The notes under the pieces were generated by a model. It did not search any database, was not told the DNA's origin, and was given only the letters and a program-made list of their open reading frames with translations. The position numbers and the translations under genes are program-made. From DATFNV01 sp035266225 (GTDB taxonomy: Bacteria; Planctomycetota; Planctomycetia; Gemmatales; Gemmataceae), in NCBI GenBank assembly GCA_035266225.1, contig DATFNV010000334.1, positions 1-32,345 of the forward strand: 32,345 nt of DNA, given 5' to 3'. This document shows positions 12,507-20,376 of the stretch, piece after piece (within the stretch, counting starts at the first letter, position 1; each line of letters opens with the position of its first letter).

Positions 12507-15500
12507 CACGCGGCCGCTTGCGGCTTCGCAGTCCAACCTGCGAAGCCGCAAGCGGCCTGGACGCTCTTCGTGGATGATGCCTCACCGCGCCGCGCGGCGG
12601 GGATGCCTTCCCACGCGGTCCACGCCGGCAGCACCTCCCCTTTCATCAGCAGCGACAGGCTTCCGAGCACCGCCCCCTCGTCCATCGCGGTGTCGTACAG
12701 CACCAGCGACACGGCGCCGACACTGCACCTCGGGCCGACGTCGATCGTGGACATTTTCATGACGCGATCCTCGAAGAGGTGCGTCTGCATGGTGCAGTCG
12801 TGGTTCAGCGCCGCGTCGTCGCCGATGCGCACCAGGTCGAACTCGGACAGCTCGGTCGTGTCCAGGAAGACGCGCCGGCCGATCTTCGCCCCGAATAGTC
12901 GGATGACCCAACACAGGAACGGCGTCCCCTTGAGGAGGTCCAGCAGGAACAGGTCGGCCAGGTTGTCGCGCAGCGAGGTGACCAACTCGGTCCGCCACAC
13001 GAAATGGCTCCACAGCGGCCGGGCCAGCGGGCGGTAACGCCCCATCAGCAGCCACTTCATGCCGACGGTGAAGAGCGTCGCGACCAGCCCAATGACCGTG
13101 TACAGCAGCGGAAACAGCAATAACAGGCCGGGGATTCCCAGATCGTCCTGGTACAGCACGACGAACGACAGCAGAAGACTCGACAGGACGGTGAAGCAGG
13201 TAGCCGGGAGCGTCGCGCGGAAGAACTCGATCGCCCCGCGGACCACCCACAGGCGCCGCGTCGGGTGAAAGGTCCTCTCCTCGCCGAAGGCCGGGCTCTC
13301 CTGGCGCTGCGGCAGGAAGAAGGCCGGCGACCCGAGCCAGGAGGTTCCGTCCTTTGCCGCCGCAGACCCTTCCGGAACCGTCGAAAGGCAGCCGATAAGG
13401 CAGTTGTCGCCGACCGTCGCGCACGGCGGGAGCAAGGCGCTGTTGCCGATGAAGGAGCGCTTGCCGACGCGACAGGGGCCGATGGTCATCAGCCCCCGAT
13501 CCACCCGGGCGGCGCCGAGCGACACCGAATCGGCGATGAACCCCTCGTCGTCGATCTGGAGCAGGTCGGGGCAGATGAACGACGCCGTCGAGATTTCCGC
13601 CCGCCGGCCGACCCGGGCCCCGAGCAGACGATACCACGGCGTCAGGTAGATGGTGGCGTAGAGCGGACCAAGCACGTCGAGGCTCAATTCCATCATCCGG
13701 TCCACCACCCATTTGCGCCAGTAGAACCAGCCGTGGACCCGGTAACAGCCCGGTCGCACCCGCCCCAGCAGCAGCCACTTGACCGCCGCAATCTCCAGGC
13801 AGAGGAGCACAACGAACGACACCCCGACCACCGGCGACACCAGCAGATACCAATAGTAGTCGTCCAGGTAATTGAGGTAGTTCATCAGTATGATCCCCGG
13901 GAAGATGGCGCAGGCCACCAGCGAGGGGATCAGCATCACGCCCAGGACGTACAGGACCGAGTAAGCGGCGCGGCACGCCCCGGTCGGTTCGTTACCGTCG
14001 GGCCGGGCTGCCGCCGTCCCGTCGGGGAGAGGGCGGGCGGGCGAGCCGGCCCAGTGCTCGCCAGCCGGGACGTACACGCCGGTGGGCAGCAGGGACAGGT
14101 CTTCCAGGACCGACTCGTCCCCCATCGAAGCGTGCTCGCGAATGACCGAGCTGTTGCCGACGTAGCAGCGACGGCCGACGGCGATCGGCCCGAGCTTCAG
14201 GAGGCCGTCTTCCACGGCATAGCCGAGCAGGCTGGCGTCCGAGCCGAGGCTGCTGCCGTCGCCGACCGCGAGCAGGTCGAAACAGAAGCACTCGTCGCTC
14301 CCGAGGTAAGCCCCTCGGCCGATCTTCGCCCCGAGCAGGCGGTAATAGAGGTTCAGCAGGGGCGTCCCCGCCAGGTAGCCGGTCGGGATGGCCGAGAAGA
14401 TCGCCCGCACGAACCACCAGCGGAAGAAGTAGGTGCCCCAAAGGGGGTACTCGCCCGCCTTGAAGCGGCCGATGACCAGCCACTTGACAGCCAGGCCCAG
14501 CACGAGCATGGCGGGGTAGACCGCGAGCAGGGCGGCGAACGCCCCGAGCAGCGCCTCGTCGGTGTCGTAGTCGTCCTCGACCAGCGAGGTGTAGGCCAGG
14601 TAAGGGGCGAGCCAGGCCAGCGAGTTGACGGCGAGGATGGCGTAGAGGCTCGGGAGCTGGGCCAGGCCGCACAGGAAATGGGCCAGCGACGAGACCCGCC
14701 AAAAACGGCGGCTGGGCGGCTCGGCCCGGCCGGAAGCGGCGCCGGCCTCGACCTCGGCGGCGAGCGCCTCGACCGTCGGGTGGGCGTAAACGTCGCGCAC
14801 CGACAGCGCCGCCAACTCCGGATCCTTGCGCAGCTCGGACACCATGCCGGCGGCGAGGAGCGAGTGACCGCCGAGGTCGGTGAAGAAGTCGTCGCGGATC
14901 GAGACGCGCACCGGTGCGAACAGCTTCTCCCAGGCGGTGGCGATCTTCTCTTCGAGGGCGGTGCGCGGTGCGACGTAATCCGGACGGGCCTTCGACTCGC
15001 GGCCGCGCGGCGGCGGCAGGGCGCCGCGGTCCACCTTGCCGCTCGGCAGCACCGGCAGCGCGTGGACGGCCTCGATGACGGCCGGCACCATGTACGACGG
15101 CAACCGCACACGCAGCCGGCCGCGCAGCCGCTGTTCCTCGACGGCGGCGCCCTCGCGCGGCACGACGTAACCGACCAGCTGGCGGACGCCCGGAATGTCC
15201 TCGCGCACCGTCACGGCCGCCGCGCGTACGCCGTCGCACTCCAGCAGCACCGACTCGATCTCGGTCAACTCGACGCGGAAGCCGCGCAGCTTCACCTGCG
15301 TGTCGGCCCGGCCCAGGAACTCGATGTCGCCGTCGGCGTTGATCCGTCCGAGGTCGCCGGTCCGATACAGGCGCGGGACGCAGCCGTCTGGGGTGAGGAC
15401 GAACTTCTCGCGCGTCAGGTCGTCGCGGCCCAGGTAGCCGCGCGCCAGGCCAGGGCCGCCAATGTGGATCTCGCCCGTCGCGCCGGGCGGCACCGGCCGC

Positions 15501-16510
15501 AGCTGCTCGTCGAGGAGGCAGACGTGATACCCCGGGACCGGCTTGCCGATGGTAATCGGCCGGGCGGGGTCGCAGTCGGCGTAAGTGGCGATGACCGTCG
15601 CCTCGGTCGGGCCGTAGGTGTTGACCATGCGCCGCCCCGGGCGGCACCAGCGCCCGACCAACTCCTGCGGGCACGCTTCCCCGCCCAGGATTAGCAAGCG
15701 GACCGTCGGCACGTCGTCGTCCAGCATCGACAGGAGCGTCGGCACCGTCGAGAAGACGGTCACGCCCGCCCAGGCGAGGCGCGACCCCAGCTCGGGGCCG
15801 GAGCGGAGCCAGTCCGCCGTGCCGACGACGAGGGCGGCGCCGGAGCAGAAGGCCAGCCACACCTCCTCGACGGAGGCATCAAAGGCGAGGGAAAATCCCT
15901 GATAAACGCGGTCGTCGGGCCGGACGCCGAAGAGCGCCCCCTCCGCACGGACAAGGTGGCGGGCGCTGCGGTGCTCGATCTGCACGCCCTTCGGCCGTCC
16001 CGTCGATCCGGAGGTGTAGATGACGTAACAGAGGTCGTCGGGAGACGGGGCCATTTCGGCGGGAGGCAGGCGGTGATCGGGGCGGCCGGCGATGGCCTCG
16101 GCGTGTGCGTCGAGGAGGACGGGGTACGCGCCCTGGCCGCCGCACTTCGTGGTCAGGGCCCGTGTGGTGATGACGGCGGCGGCCGCGCAATCGGCGAGGA
16201 TGCAGCCGACGCGCTCGGCGGGGTAATCCGGGTCGAGGGGGACGTAAGCCGCGCCAGCCTTCAGCGCGGCCAGCAGGGCGACGAACGCCTCCGTCCCACG
16301 CGGCAGGAGCAGGGCGACGAACGTGTCCTTCCGCACCCCGAGGGAGCAGAGATGATGGGCGAGGCGATTGGCCCGGGACTCCAGCTCGCGGTAAGTCAGC
16401 CGTTGGTCCCCACAGACGACGGCGACGTTGTCCGGGTGGGCGTCGGCGGTCGCCTCGAACAACTCGTGCAGCAACCCGGCGGCCTGCCCATTCTGATCGG
16501 CGATCATCAT
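12503..16510 (-). CDS. Single-module NRPS with membrane acyltransferase-like terminal domain (Pls-like)
   Basis: This 1335-residue protein has an adenylation domain (1-500): TSGSTGRPKG at 166-175, NTYGPTE at 297-303, YRTGD at 382-386 and GKVDR with catalytic Lys492. A carrier domain follows, DDFFTDLGGHS, with the phosphopantetheine Ser550. From about 600 there are three repeats of membrane helices plus hexapeptide-like beta-helix segments. There is no condensation or thioesterase domain. This is the layout of epsilon-poly-L-lysine synthetase and of proteins with the NRPS terminal domain TIGR02353. Aligning by hand with GrsA-Phe, I read the pocket as D211, A212, E215, S254, L273, L275, T298, V306, I307, K492; D-A-E-S resembles the Lys code as I recall it. 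The protein probably activates an amino acid and polymerises or transfers it at the membrane. The last 17 or so residues are encoded by a REP palindrome. Confidence 0.85.
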   Translation of the reverse strand: MMIADQNGQAAGLLHELFEATADAHPDNVAVVCGDQRLTYRELESRANRLAHHLCSLGVRKDTFVALLLPRGTEAFVALLAALKAGAAYVPLDPDYPAERVGCILADCAAAAVITTRALTTKCGGQGAYPVLLDAHAEAIAGRPDHRLPPAEMAPSPDDLCYVIYTSGSTGRPKGVQIEHRSARHLVRAEGALFGVRPDDRVYQGFSLAFDASVEEVWLAFCSGAALVVGTADWLRSGPELGSRLAWAGVTVFSTVPTLLSMLDDDVPTVRLLILGGEACPQELVGRWCRPGRRMVNTYGPTEATVIATYADCDPARPITIGKPVPGYHVCLLDEQLRPVPPGATGEIHIGGPGLARGYLGRDDLTREKFVLTPDGCVPRLYRTGDLGRINADGDIEFLGRADTQVKLRGFRVELTEIESVLLECDGVRAAAVTVREDIPGVRQLVGYVVPREGAAVEEQRLRGRLRVRLPSYMVPAVIEAVHALPVLPSGKVDRGALPPPRGRESKARPDYVAPRTALEEKIATAWEKLFAPVRVSIRDDFFTDLGGHSLLAAGMVSELRKDPELAALSVRDVYAHPTVEALAAEVEAGAASGRAEPPSRRFWRVSSLAHFLCGLAQLPSLYAILAVNSLAWLAPYLAYTSLVEDDYDTDEALLGAFAALLAVYPAMLVLGLAVKWLVIGRFKAGEYPLWGTYFFRWWFVRAIFSAIPTGYLAGTPLLNLYYRLLGAKIGRGAYLGSDECFCFDLLAVGDGSSLGSDASLLGYAVEDGLLKLGPIAVGRRCYVGNSSVIREHASMGDESVLEDLSLLPTGVYVPAGEHWAGSPARPLPDGTAAARPDGNEPTGACRAAYSVLYVLGVMLIPSLVACAIFPGIILMNYLNYLDDYYWYLLVSPVVGVSFVVLLCLEIAAVKWLLLGRVRPGCYRVHGWFYWRKWVVDRMMELSLDVLGPLYATIYLTPWYRLLGARVGRRAEISTASFICPDLLQIDDEGFIADSVSLGAARVDRGLMTIGPCRVGKRSFIGNSALLPPCATVGDNCLIGCLSTVPEGSAAAKDGTSWLGSPAFFLPQRQESPAFGEERTFHPTRRLWVVRGAIEFFRATLPATCFTVLSSLLLSFVVLYQDDLGIPGLLLLFPLLYTVIGLVATLFTVGMKWLLMGRYRPLARPLWSHFVWRTELVTSLRDNLADLFLLDLLKGTPFLCWVIRLFGAKIGRRVFLDTTELSEFDLVRIGDDAALNHDCTMQTHLFEDRVMKMSTIDVGPRCSVGAVSLVLYDTAMDEGAVLGSLSLLMKGEVLPAWTAWEGIPAARRGEASSTKSVQAACGFAGWTAKPQAAAC
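12512..12557. repeat. REP-type palindrome, family A, inside the 3' end of the NRPS gene
   Basis: Perfect 20-base arms at 12512-12531 and 12538-12557 with a 6-base loop. Unlike the other copies it is inside a coding frame: it supplies the last residues of the NRPS, and that gene stops at 12503-12505, just beyond the palindrome. It also lies six bases after the stop of the convergent HAD/ATPase gene and could serve as a bidirectional terminator. Confidence 0.9.
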
Positions 16511-16773
16511 CGAGAAGGACCCTCGGCCGTCCCCTCGCTGACGTCGCGCGGTGCGCGCGCAGGACGTCCGCAGATGGGCCAGGACAGCGCACTCGGGATA
16601 GTCGGAAGCCGGCGCCTCTCGCGCGTGTTTCAGGAGATGGACGCCACCGGGATCAAACCCGGCGTGGGGCCGCAGGTTCCGCCGCGTCGCGCAATCCCAG
16701 CTGTCGAGTGCATTTCCGGCGGCGAATCGCTAGAATCGCCGTCAGTCCCAGCGCACCCCGGAGGAACCCGCCG

Positions 16774-17769
16774 ATGCCGGCCAAGCCGAAGGTTTTCGTC
16801 ACCCGCGTCATCCCCGAGGCCGGGCTCCGCAGGATCAAGGAGTCCTGCGACGCCGAGGTCTGGGCCGACCCGTTGCCGCCGCCGCACGCCCTGCTCCGCA
16901 CGAAGGCCGCCGTCTGTGAGGGCCTGGTATCGCTGCTCACCGACCGCATCGACGCGGCGCTCCTCGAGGCCGCCCCGCACCTCAAGGTCGTCAGCAACTA
17001 CGCCGTCGGCTTCAACAACATCGACGTCAAGGCGGCGACCGAGCGCGGCGTCTGCGTCGGCAACACCCCCGGCGTGCTGACCGACGCCACCGCCGACATG
17101 GCCTTCTGCCTGCTCATCGCCGCCTCCCGCCGCATCGTCGAGGGACACGCCTACACGCGGAGTGGGCAATGGAAGACGTGGGAGCCGCTGGGCCACCTCG
17201 GGCAGGACCTCGTCGGCCGCACCCTTGGCATCCTCGGCATGGGCCGCATCGGTTCCGCCCTGGCCCGGCGCTGCCGCGGCGGCTGGGACATGCAGGTGAT
17301 CTACCACGACGTGTACCGCAACGAGGCGGCCGAGAAGACCCTCGGCGCCCGCCACGTCGATCTCGACACGCTGCTGCGCGAGTCGGACTTCGTGTCGATC
17401 CACACCGATCTGAACGAGACGACGCGCGGCCTGTTCAACGCGACGACCTTCGCCAGGATGAAGCCGACCGCGGTGCTGGTGAACACGGCGCGCGGCCCCA
17501 TCGTGGATCAGAAGGCCCTCTATGAGGCGCTCACGTCGGGCACCATCTTTGCGGCGGGGCTCGACGTGACCGACCCGGAGCCGCCCGACCCGAACGACCC
17601 GCTGCTGAAACTGCCGAACCTGATCGTCGCCCCGCACATCGCCAGCGCCACCGTCGGCACGCGCAACGCGATGGCGGAGAGCTGCGCGAACAACCTCATC
17701 GCCGGACTCACCGGGCAAGCACTGCCGGCCTGGGTCAACCCCGAGGTGGCGCACCAGCGCCGCCACTAG
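16774..17769 (+). CDS. D-isomer-specific 2-hydroxyacid dehydrogenase (glyoxylate/hydroxypyruvate reductase type)
   Basis: The 331-residue protein has the full fold of NAD(P)-dependent D-2-hydroxyacid dehydrogenases. The Rossmann loop is LGMGRIG (G155-x-G157-xx-G160). The catalytic trio is Arg240 in NTARGPIVD, Glu269 in DPEPP and His288 in APHIASAT. The YAVGFNNIDV segment near 76-85 is typical of the glyoxylate reductase branch. It probably reduces glyoxylate, hydroxypyruvate or a related 2-oxoacid in the cytoplasm. ATG 16774 is chosen because GGAGG lies nine bases upstream; an upstream in-frame ATG at 16708 lacks support. It is divergent from the NRPS gene. The 263-base gap between them shows a possible -10 box, TAGAAT, near 16730 and nothing else. 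Exact substrate is not decidable. Confidence 0.9.
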   Translation: MPAKPKVFVTRVIPEAGLRRIKESCDAEVWADPLPPPHALLRTKAAVCEGLVSLLTDRIDAALLEAAPHLKVVSNYAVGFNNIDVKAATERGVCVGNTPGVLTDATADMAFCLLIAASRRIVEGHAYTRSGQWKTWEPLGHLGQDLVGRTLGILGMGRIGSALARRCRGGWDMQVIYHDVYRNEAAEKTLGARHVDLDTLLRESDFVSIHTDLNETTRGLFNATTFARMKPTAVLVNTARGPIVDQKALYEALTSGTIFAAGLDVTDPEPPDPNDPLLKLPNLIVAPHIASATVGTRNAMAESCANNLIAGLTGQALPAWVNPEVAHQRRH

Positions 17770-17778
17770 TTTCCGTTT

Positions 17779-17846
17779 AGAAACTGTAACAAGAATGACT
17801 TCGCCGCTTGCGGCTTCGCCATCATTCCTGCGAAGCCGCAAGCGGC
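17779..17846. repeat. REP family A element with a unique flank, left member of an inverted pair
   Basis: The palindrome arms are 17803-17819 and 17830-17846. The adjoining sequence 17779-17802 (AGAAACTGTAACAAGAATGA and onward) is repeated in inverse orientation next to the copy at 19483-19552. The two copies thus form an inverted pair of roughly 68 bases with only a few mismatches, bracketing the gene at 17931-19436. Confidence 0.85.
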
Positions 17847-17930
17847 CTGTCTCGTCGGACGTTTGGAGGTAGATTGAAGAGGAGTCGGTGCCTCGCCTGC
17901 TCACCCCGGCCCCACGGACCACCCCCAGCC

Positions 17931-19436
17931 ATGCCCCTCAGCTTCCCGTGCCCGAATCCCACCTGTACGCAGGTGTTCTCGCCGCAGAATGTGTGCGGCG
18001 TCGCCTCGCTCACCTGCCCGAAGTGCGGTCACGTCTTCCACTTCGCGGCCGGCGCCGCCACCGCGGCACCGCCCCCCCGGCCGCCTGCGAAGCCCGCGCC
18101 GCCCCCGAAGGCCACTCCCGTCGTCACGGCGCCGCCCCCCGCATCGAAGGTGACGGCCCCCGTCGCCCCGCCCGTTACGGCCAAGACGCCTGCCTCCCCG
18201 GCCGTCCCGCTCGCCCGGCCGGCCGAGGTCGGGTCGCAGAGCGAACTATTTGTCCCCCCGCCCGAGCCGCGCCTGCCCCGGCGCGGCGGGAAAGCCGCCG
18301 TCGCGAAGGGGAAGGCGAAGCCCGGCTGGAAACGCTGGCTGATTCCCGTCATCCTGGGCGGCCTGCTCGTTGCCCTTGGGGTGGCGGGCTGGCTCTTTCG
18401 GAACTCGTGGGGGGGAGGCGACGCCGAGGCCAAGGCTCCCGACGACGTAAAGTCGCTGGCCATGAACTTCCGCTTCCGCTACCCGCGCGGCCCGTGGGAG
18501 CGCGAGCCGGCCGTGGAGCGCGAGGTCGGCGCCAGCTTCGCCATGCGCCGCCGCGATCCCAATTCGTGGTTCGCCGTCGTCGTCCGCGACTTCAAGGACC
18601 GCATGCCGCGCGACGACGAGATGGTTCGCGAGGCGGTCGGCCGGCTGGGGAAGCTATTCAAAAAAGGGACGGAATGGGAACAGCGCGACCAGGACTCCTT
18701 CGCCGACCTGCCCGCGCAGCGGTTCGTCTTCTCGGCCGAGAACCACAACAACGTCCCCGTCAGCGGCGAGTGCCTGATGACCGCCTACAACGGCATCGGC
18801 TACTGGTTCTTCGGCTGGACCCCGTCGGCCACCGACGAGGGCGTGCTCGCCGACGTGCAGCAGGAGTGGGGCACCGTCCGCCAGGGGTTCGGCCTGCTCA
18901 AGGAGCGCGAGGGCTGGACGGGCAAGAGGCCGGAACTCGTCGAGGCCGAGGGGAAGACGCGGGGCTACCGCCTGACCTACACCAAGGGGCTGTGGGAGAA
19001 AGACAACCCGGAGGACGCCGACCTGGTGCTGCTCGGGCGCGACCCGGACGCGCCGAAGGACGGCCAGAAGTGGGCCTGGGTGCGCGCGTTCAAGCTCCCC
19101 GCGTCGGCCGACTTGGAAACGGCGTTGAAGGAGGCCCGGACCTTCGTGGGGGAGCGCGAGAAAAAGGTCTACAAGGAGGTCAAGATGGAAGTGGTCCCCC
19201 AGGCCGCGAAGGGGGGGCTGGCCGACGGGGCGGTCGATCTGGGCAAGGCCCGCGCCCAGGTGGCGCGGCTGCGAGTCAAGAAGGCGGAGGAGTACGAGCA
19301 CTTCTTCGCGGTAGCCGCTGTGCCGCGCCCGGGCTACACCCTCGTCCTGGTGGGGGAATGCGCCTGGCGGCAGCGCGAGGCCTGGGAGGATCGCTTCGGC
19401 CCCGTCCTGCACAGCCTGCACTTCGACAAGAAGTAG
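17931..19436 (+). CDS. Zinc-ribbon membrane-anchored protein of unknown function
   Basis: The 501-residue protein starts with a zinc ribbon, FPCPNPTCTQVF ... LTCPKCGHVFHF (about 4-40). A Pro/Ala-rich linker follows (about 45-125), then one membrane helix, WLIPVILGGLLVALGVAGWL (about 136-155). The remaining 340 residues lie on the other side of the membrane. This outer part has two similar-looking segments, beginning near MNFRFRYPRGPWEREP and TYTKGLWEKDNPED, so it may be a tandem domain. The layout is common in planctomycetes, but I know no function. ATG 17931 starts right before the ribbon; no clear ribosome site is visible. An upstream TTG-initiated extension would consist of translated palindrome and was rejected. 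The gene is framed by the inverted elements at 17779-17846 and 19483-19552. Confidence 0.8.
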   Translation: MPLSFPCPNPTCTQVFSPQNVCGVASLTCPKCGHVFHFAAGAATAAPPPRPPAKPAPPPKATPVVTAPPPASKVTAPVAPPVTAKTPASPAVPLARPAEVGSQSELFVPPPEPRLPRRGGKAAVAKGKAKPGWKRWLIPVILGGLLVALGVAGWLFRNSWGGGDAEAKAPDDVKSLAMNFRFRYPRGPWEREPAVEREVGASFAMRRRDPNSWFAVVVRDFKDRMPRDDEMVREAVGRLGKLFKKGTEWEQRDQDSFADLPAQRFVFSAENHNNVPVSGECLMTAYNGIGYWFFGWTPSATDEGVLADVQQEWGTVRQGFGLLKEREGWTGKRPELVEAEGKTRGYRLTYTKGLWEKDNPEDADLVLLGRDPDAPKDGQKWAWVRAFKLPASADLETALKEARTFVGEREKKVYKEVKMEVVPQAAKGGLADGAVDLGKARAQVARLRVKKAEEYEHFFAVAAVPRPGYTLVLVGECAWRQREAWEDRFGPVLHSLHFDKK

Positions 19437-19482
19437 GCGCTTCCGGCCACCTCCGTTTAGAAACGGTATCCACACCCCTCTT

Positions 19483-19552
19483 GCCGCTTGCGGCTTCGCA
19501 GGAACGATGGCGAAGCCGCAAGCGGCGAAGTCATTGTTGTTACAGTTTCTTA
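19483..19552. repeat. REP family A element with a unique flank, right member of an inverted pair
   Basis: Palindrome arms are 19483-19499 and 19510-19526. The stretch 19527-19552, ending TTGTTACAGTTTCTTAG, is the inverse complement of the flank of the copy at 17779-17846. Shortly before it, 19453-19466 holds CCGTTTAGAAACGG, itself a small palindrome; a near copy, CCGTTTAGAAACTG, starts at 17773. A third short inverted repeat (TTAGCGGC...GCCGCTAA) spans about 19550-19619. Confidence 0.85.
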
Positions 19553-19626
19553 GCGGCCGCCGTCGCTTTATCGTTTCGCGAAACGCTGAATCCGCGCCGC
19601 CCCGAGGGCCGCCGCTAAACGAAGTC

Positions 19627-20133
19627 CTATTTATCCCTTTCTCGCGGCATCTCGGTGGGAGGCGCGCCTTCCGTCGGCGCCGCGCCGGCCGTCTCGGGCG
19701 CCGCGCCGGCCGTCTCGGGCGTCGGCGCCGGGCGGAGGGCGCGGCCCTGGTCGCGGACCACTCCCGAGCGGCGCAGCAGATCCTCGGTGTTCGGGATGGG
19801 GAGTTGCACCATCTGATAGTGAAACGTGCGCACGTCCTGGATCTCGAACGGCCAGAGGGTCTCGAAGAAGAAGTCGAGCGGCCACAATTCGTACCAGGGT
19901 GCCGCGATGTTCTCTTCGACGTGCAGCGTCTCGTAGCCCGGCGCCATCAGCGTGAAATGGTACTTGCCGTAGTAGACCCAGCTCCCGTCGGCCGGCGATG
20001 GCCCCAGCGGCACGTTGTTCACCTGAACGTGGACGTTCGGCGGGTCGGTATAGACCGTGTATTTCCGCTCCACGCAACCGCCCGCGAAGCCGGCCGCCAG
20101 CAGCACGCCCAGCAGGTACGCACGTCGCCTCAT
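19627..20133 (-). CDS. PEGA-domain lipoprotein
   Basis: The 168-residue protein begins MRRRAYLLGVLLAAGFAGGC, a lipoprotein signal with lipobox AGGC, so it is probably anchored to a membrane through Cys20. A PEGA-like domain follows: VYTDPPNVHVQVNNVPLGPS, then YYGKYHFTLMAPGYETL, as found in surface proteins of many bacteria. The rest contains ELWPLDFFFETLWPFEIQD and a low-complexity tail. The tail has a 21-base DNA repeat (two units near 19676-19716), translated as two PETAGAA units. The ATG at 20131-20133 has GGTGGG nearby; an alternative start 39 bases upstream adds MSYWPRVAGRVGT. Role unknown; a structural or cell-envelope part is likely. Confidence 0.8.
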   Translation of the reverse strand: MRRRAYLLGVLLAAGFAGGCVERKYTVYTDPPNVHVQVNNVPLGPSPADGSWVYYGKYHFTLMAPGYETLHVEENIAAPWYELWPLDFFFETLWPFEIQDVRTFHYQMVQLPIPNTEDLLRRSGVVRDQGRALRPAPTPETAGAAPETAGAAPTEGAPPTEMPRERDK

Positions 20134-20376
20134 GGTTCCCACCCGCCCGGCAACCCGGGGCCAGTACGACACGACCCGACGTTTCGAGAAGGGCGGGTGT
20201 AATAATCGAAGGGACGGCGTCCGTCAAGGGCAGGTTACCGCCGCGAAGCCGCTCGCCGAGGCCCGCGGGGACATCCCCTATGCAACCCGCGCGCGACCAT
20301 GTAACATACACAAATAATTCCCGCCCTCCCCTTCGGGGGGCGGCGAAGACACGGCGCACAGACCCAAAGCGACGCG

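Noticed and set aside
13265..15694. An 809-residue open frame on the plus strand
   Set aside because: It lies wholly antisense to the NRPS gene, whose motifs are clear; composition is typical of a shadow frame in GC-rich DNA.
17808..17930. A TTG-initiated N-terminal extension of the zinc-ribbon protein
   Set aside because: It would be made of translated REP palindrome; the zinc ribbon begins right after ATG 17931.
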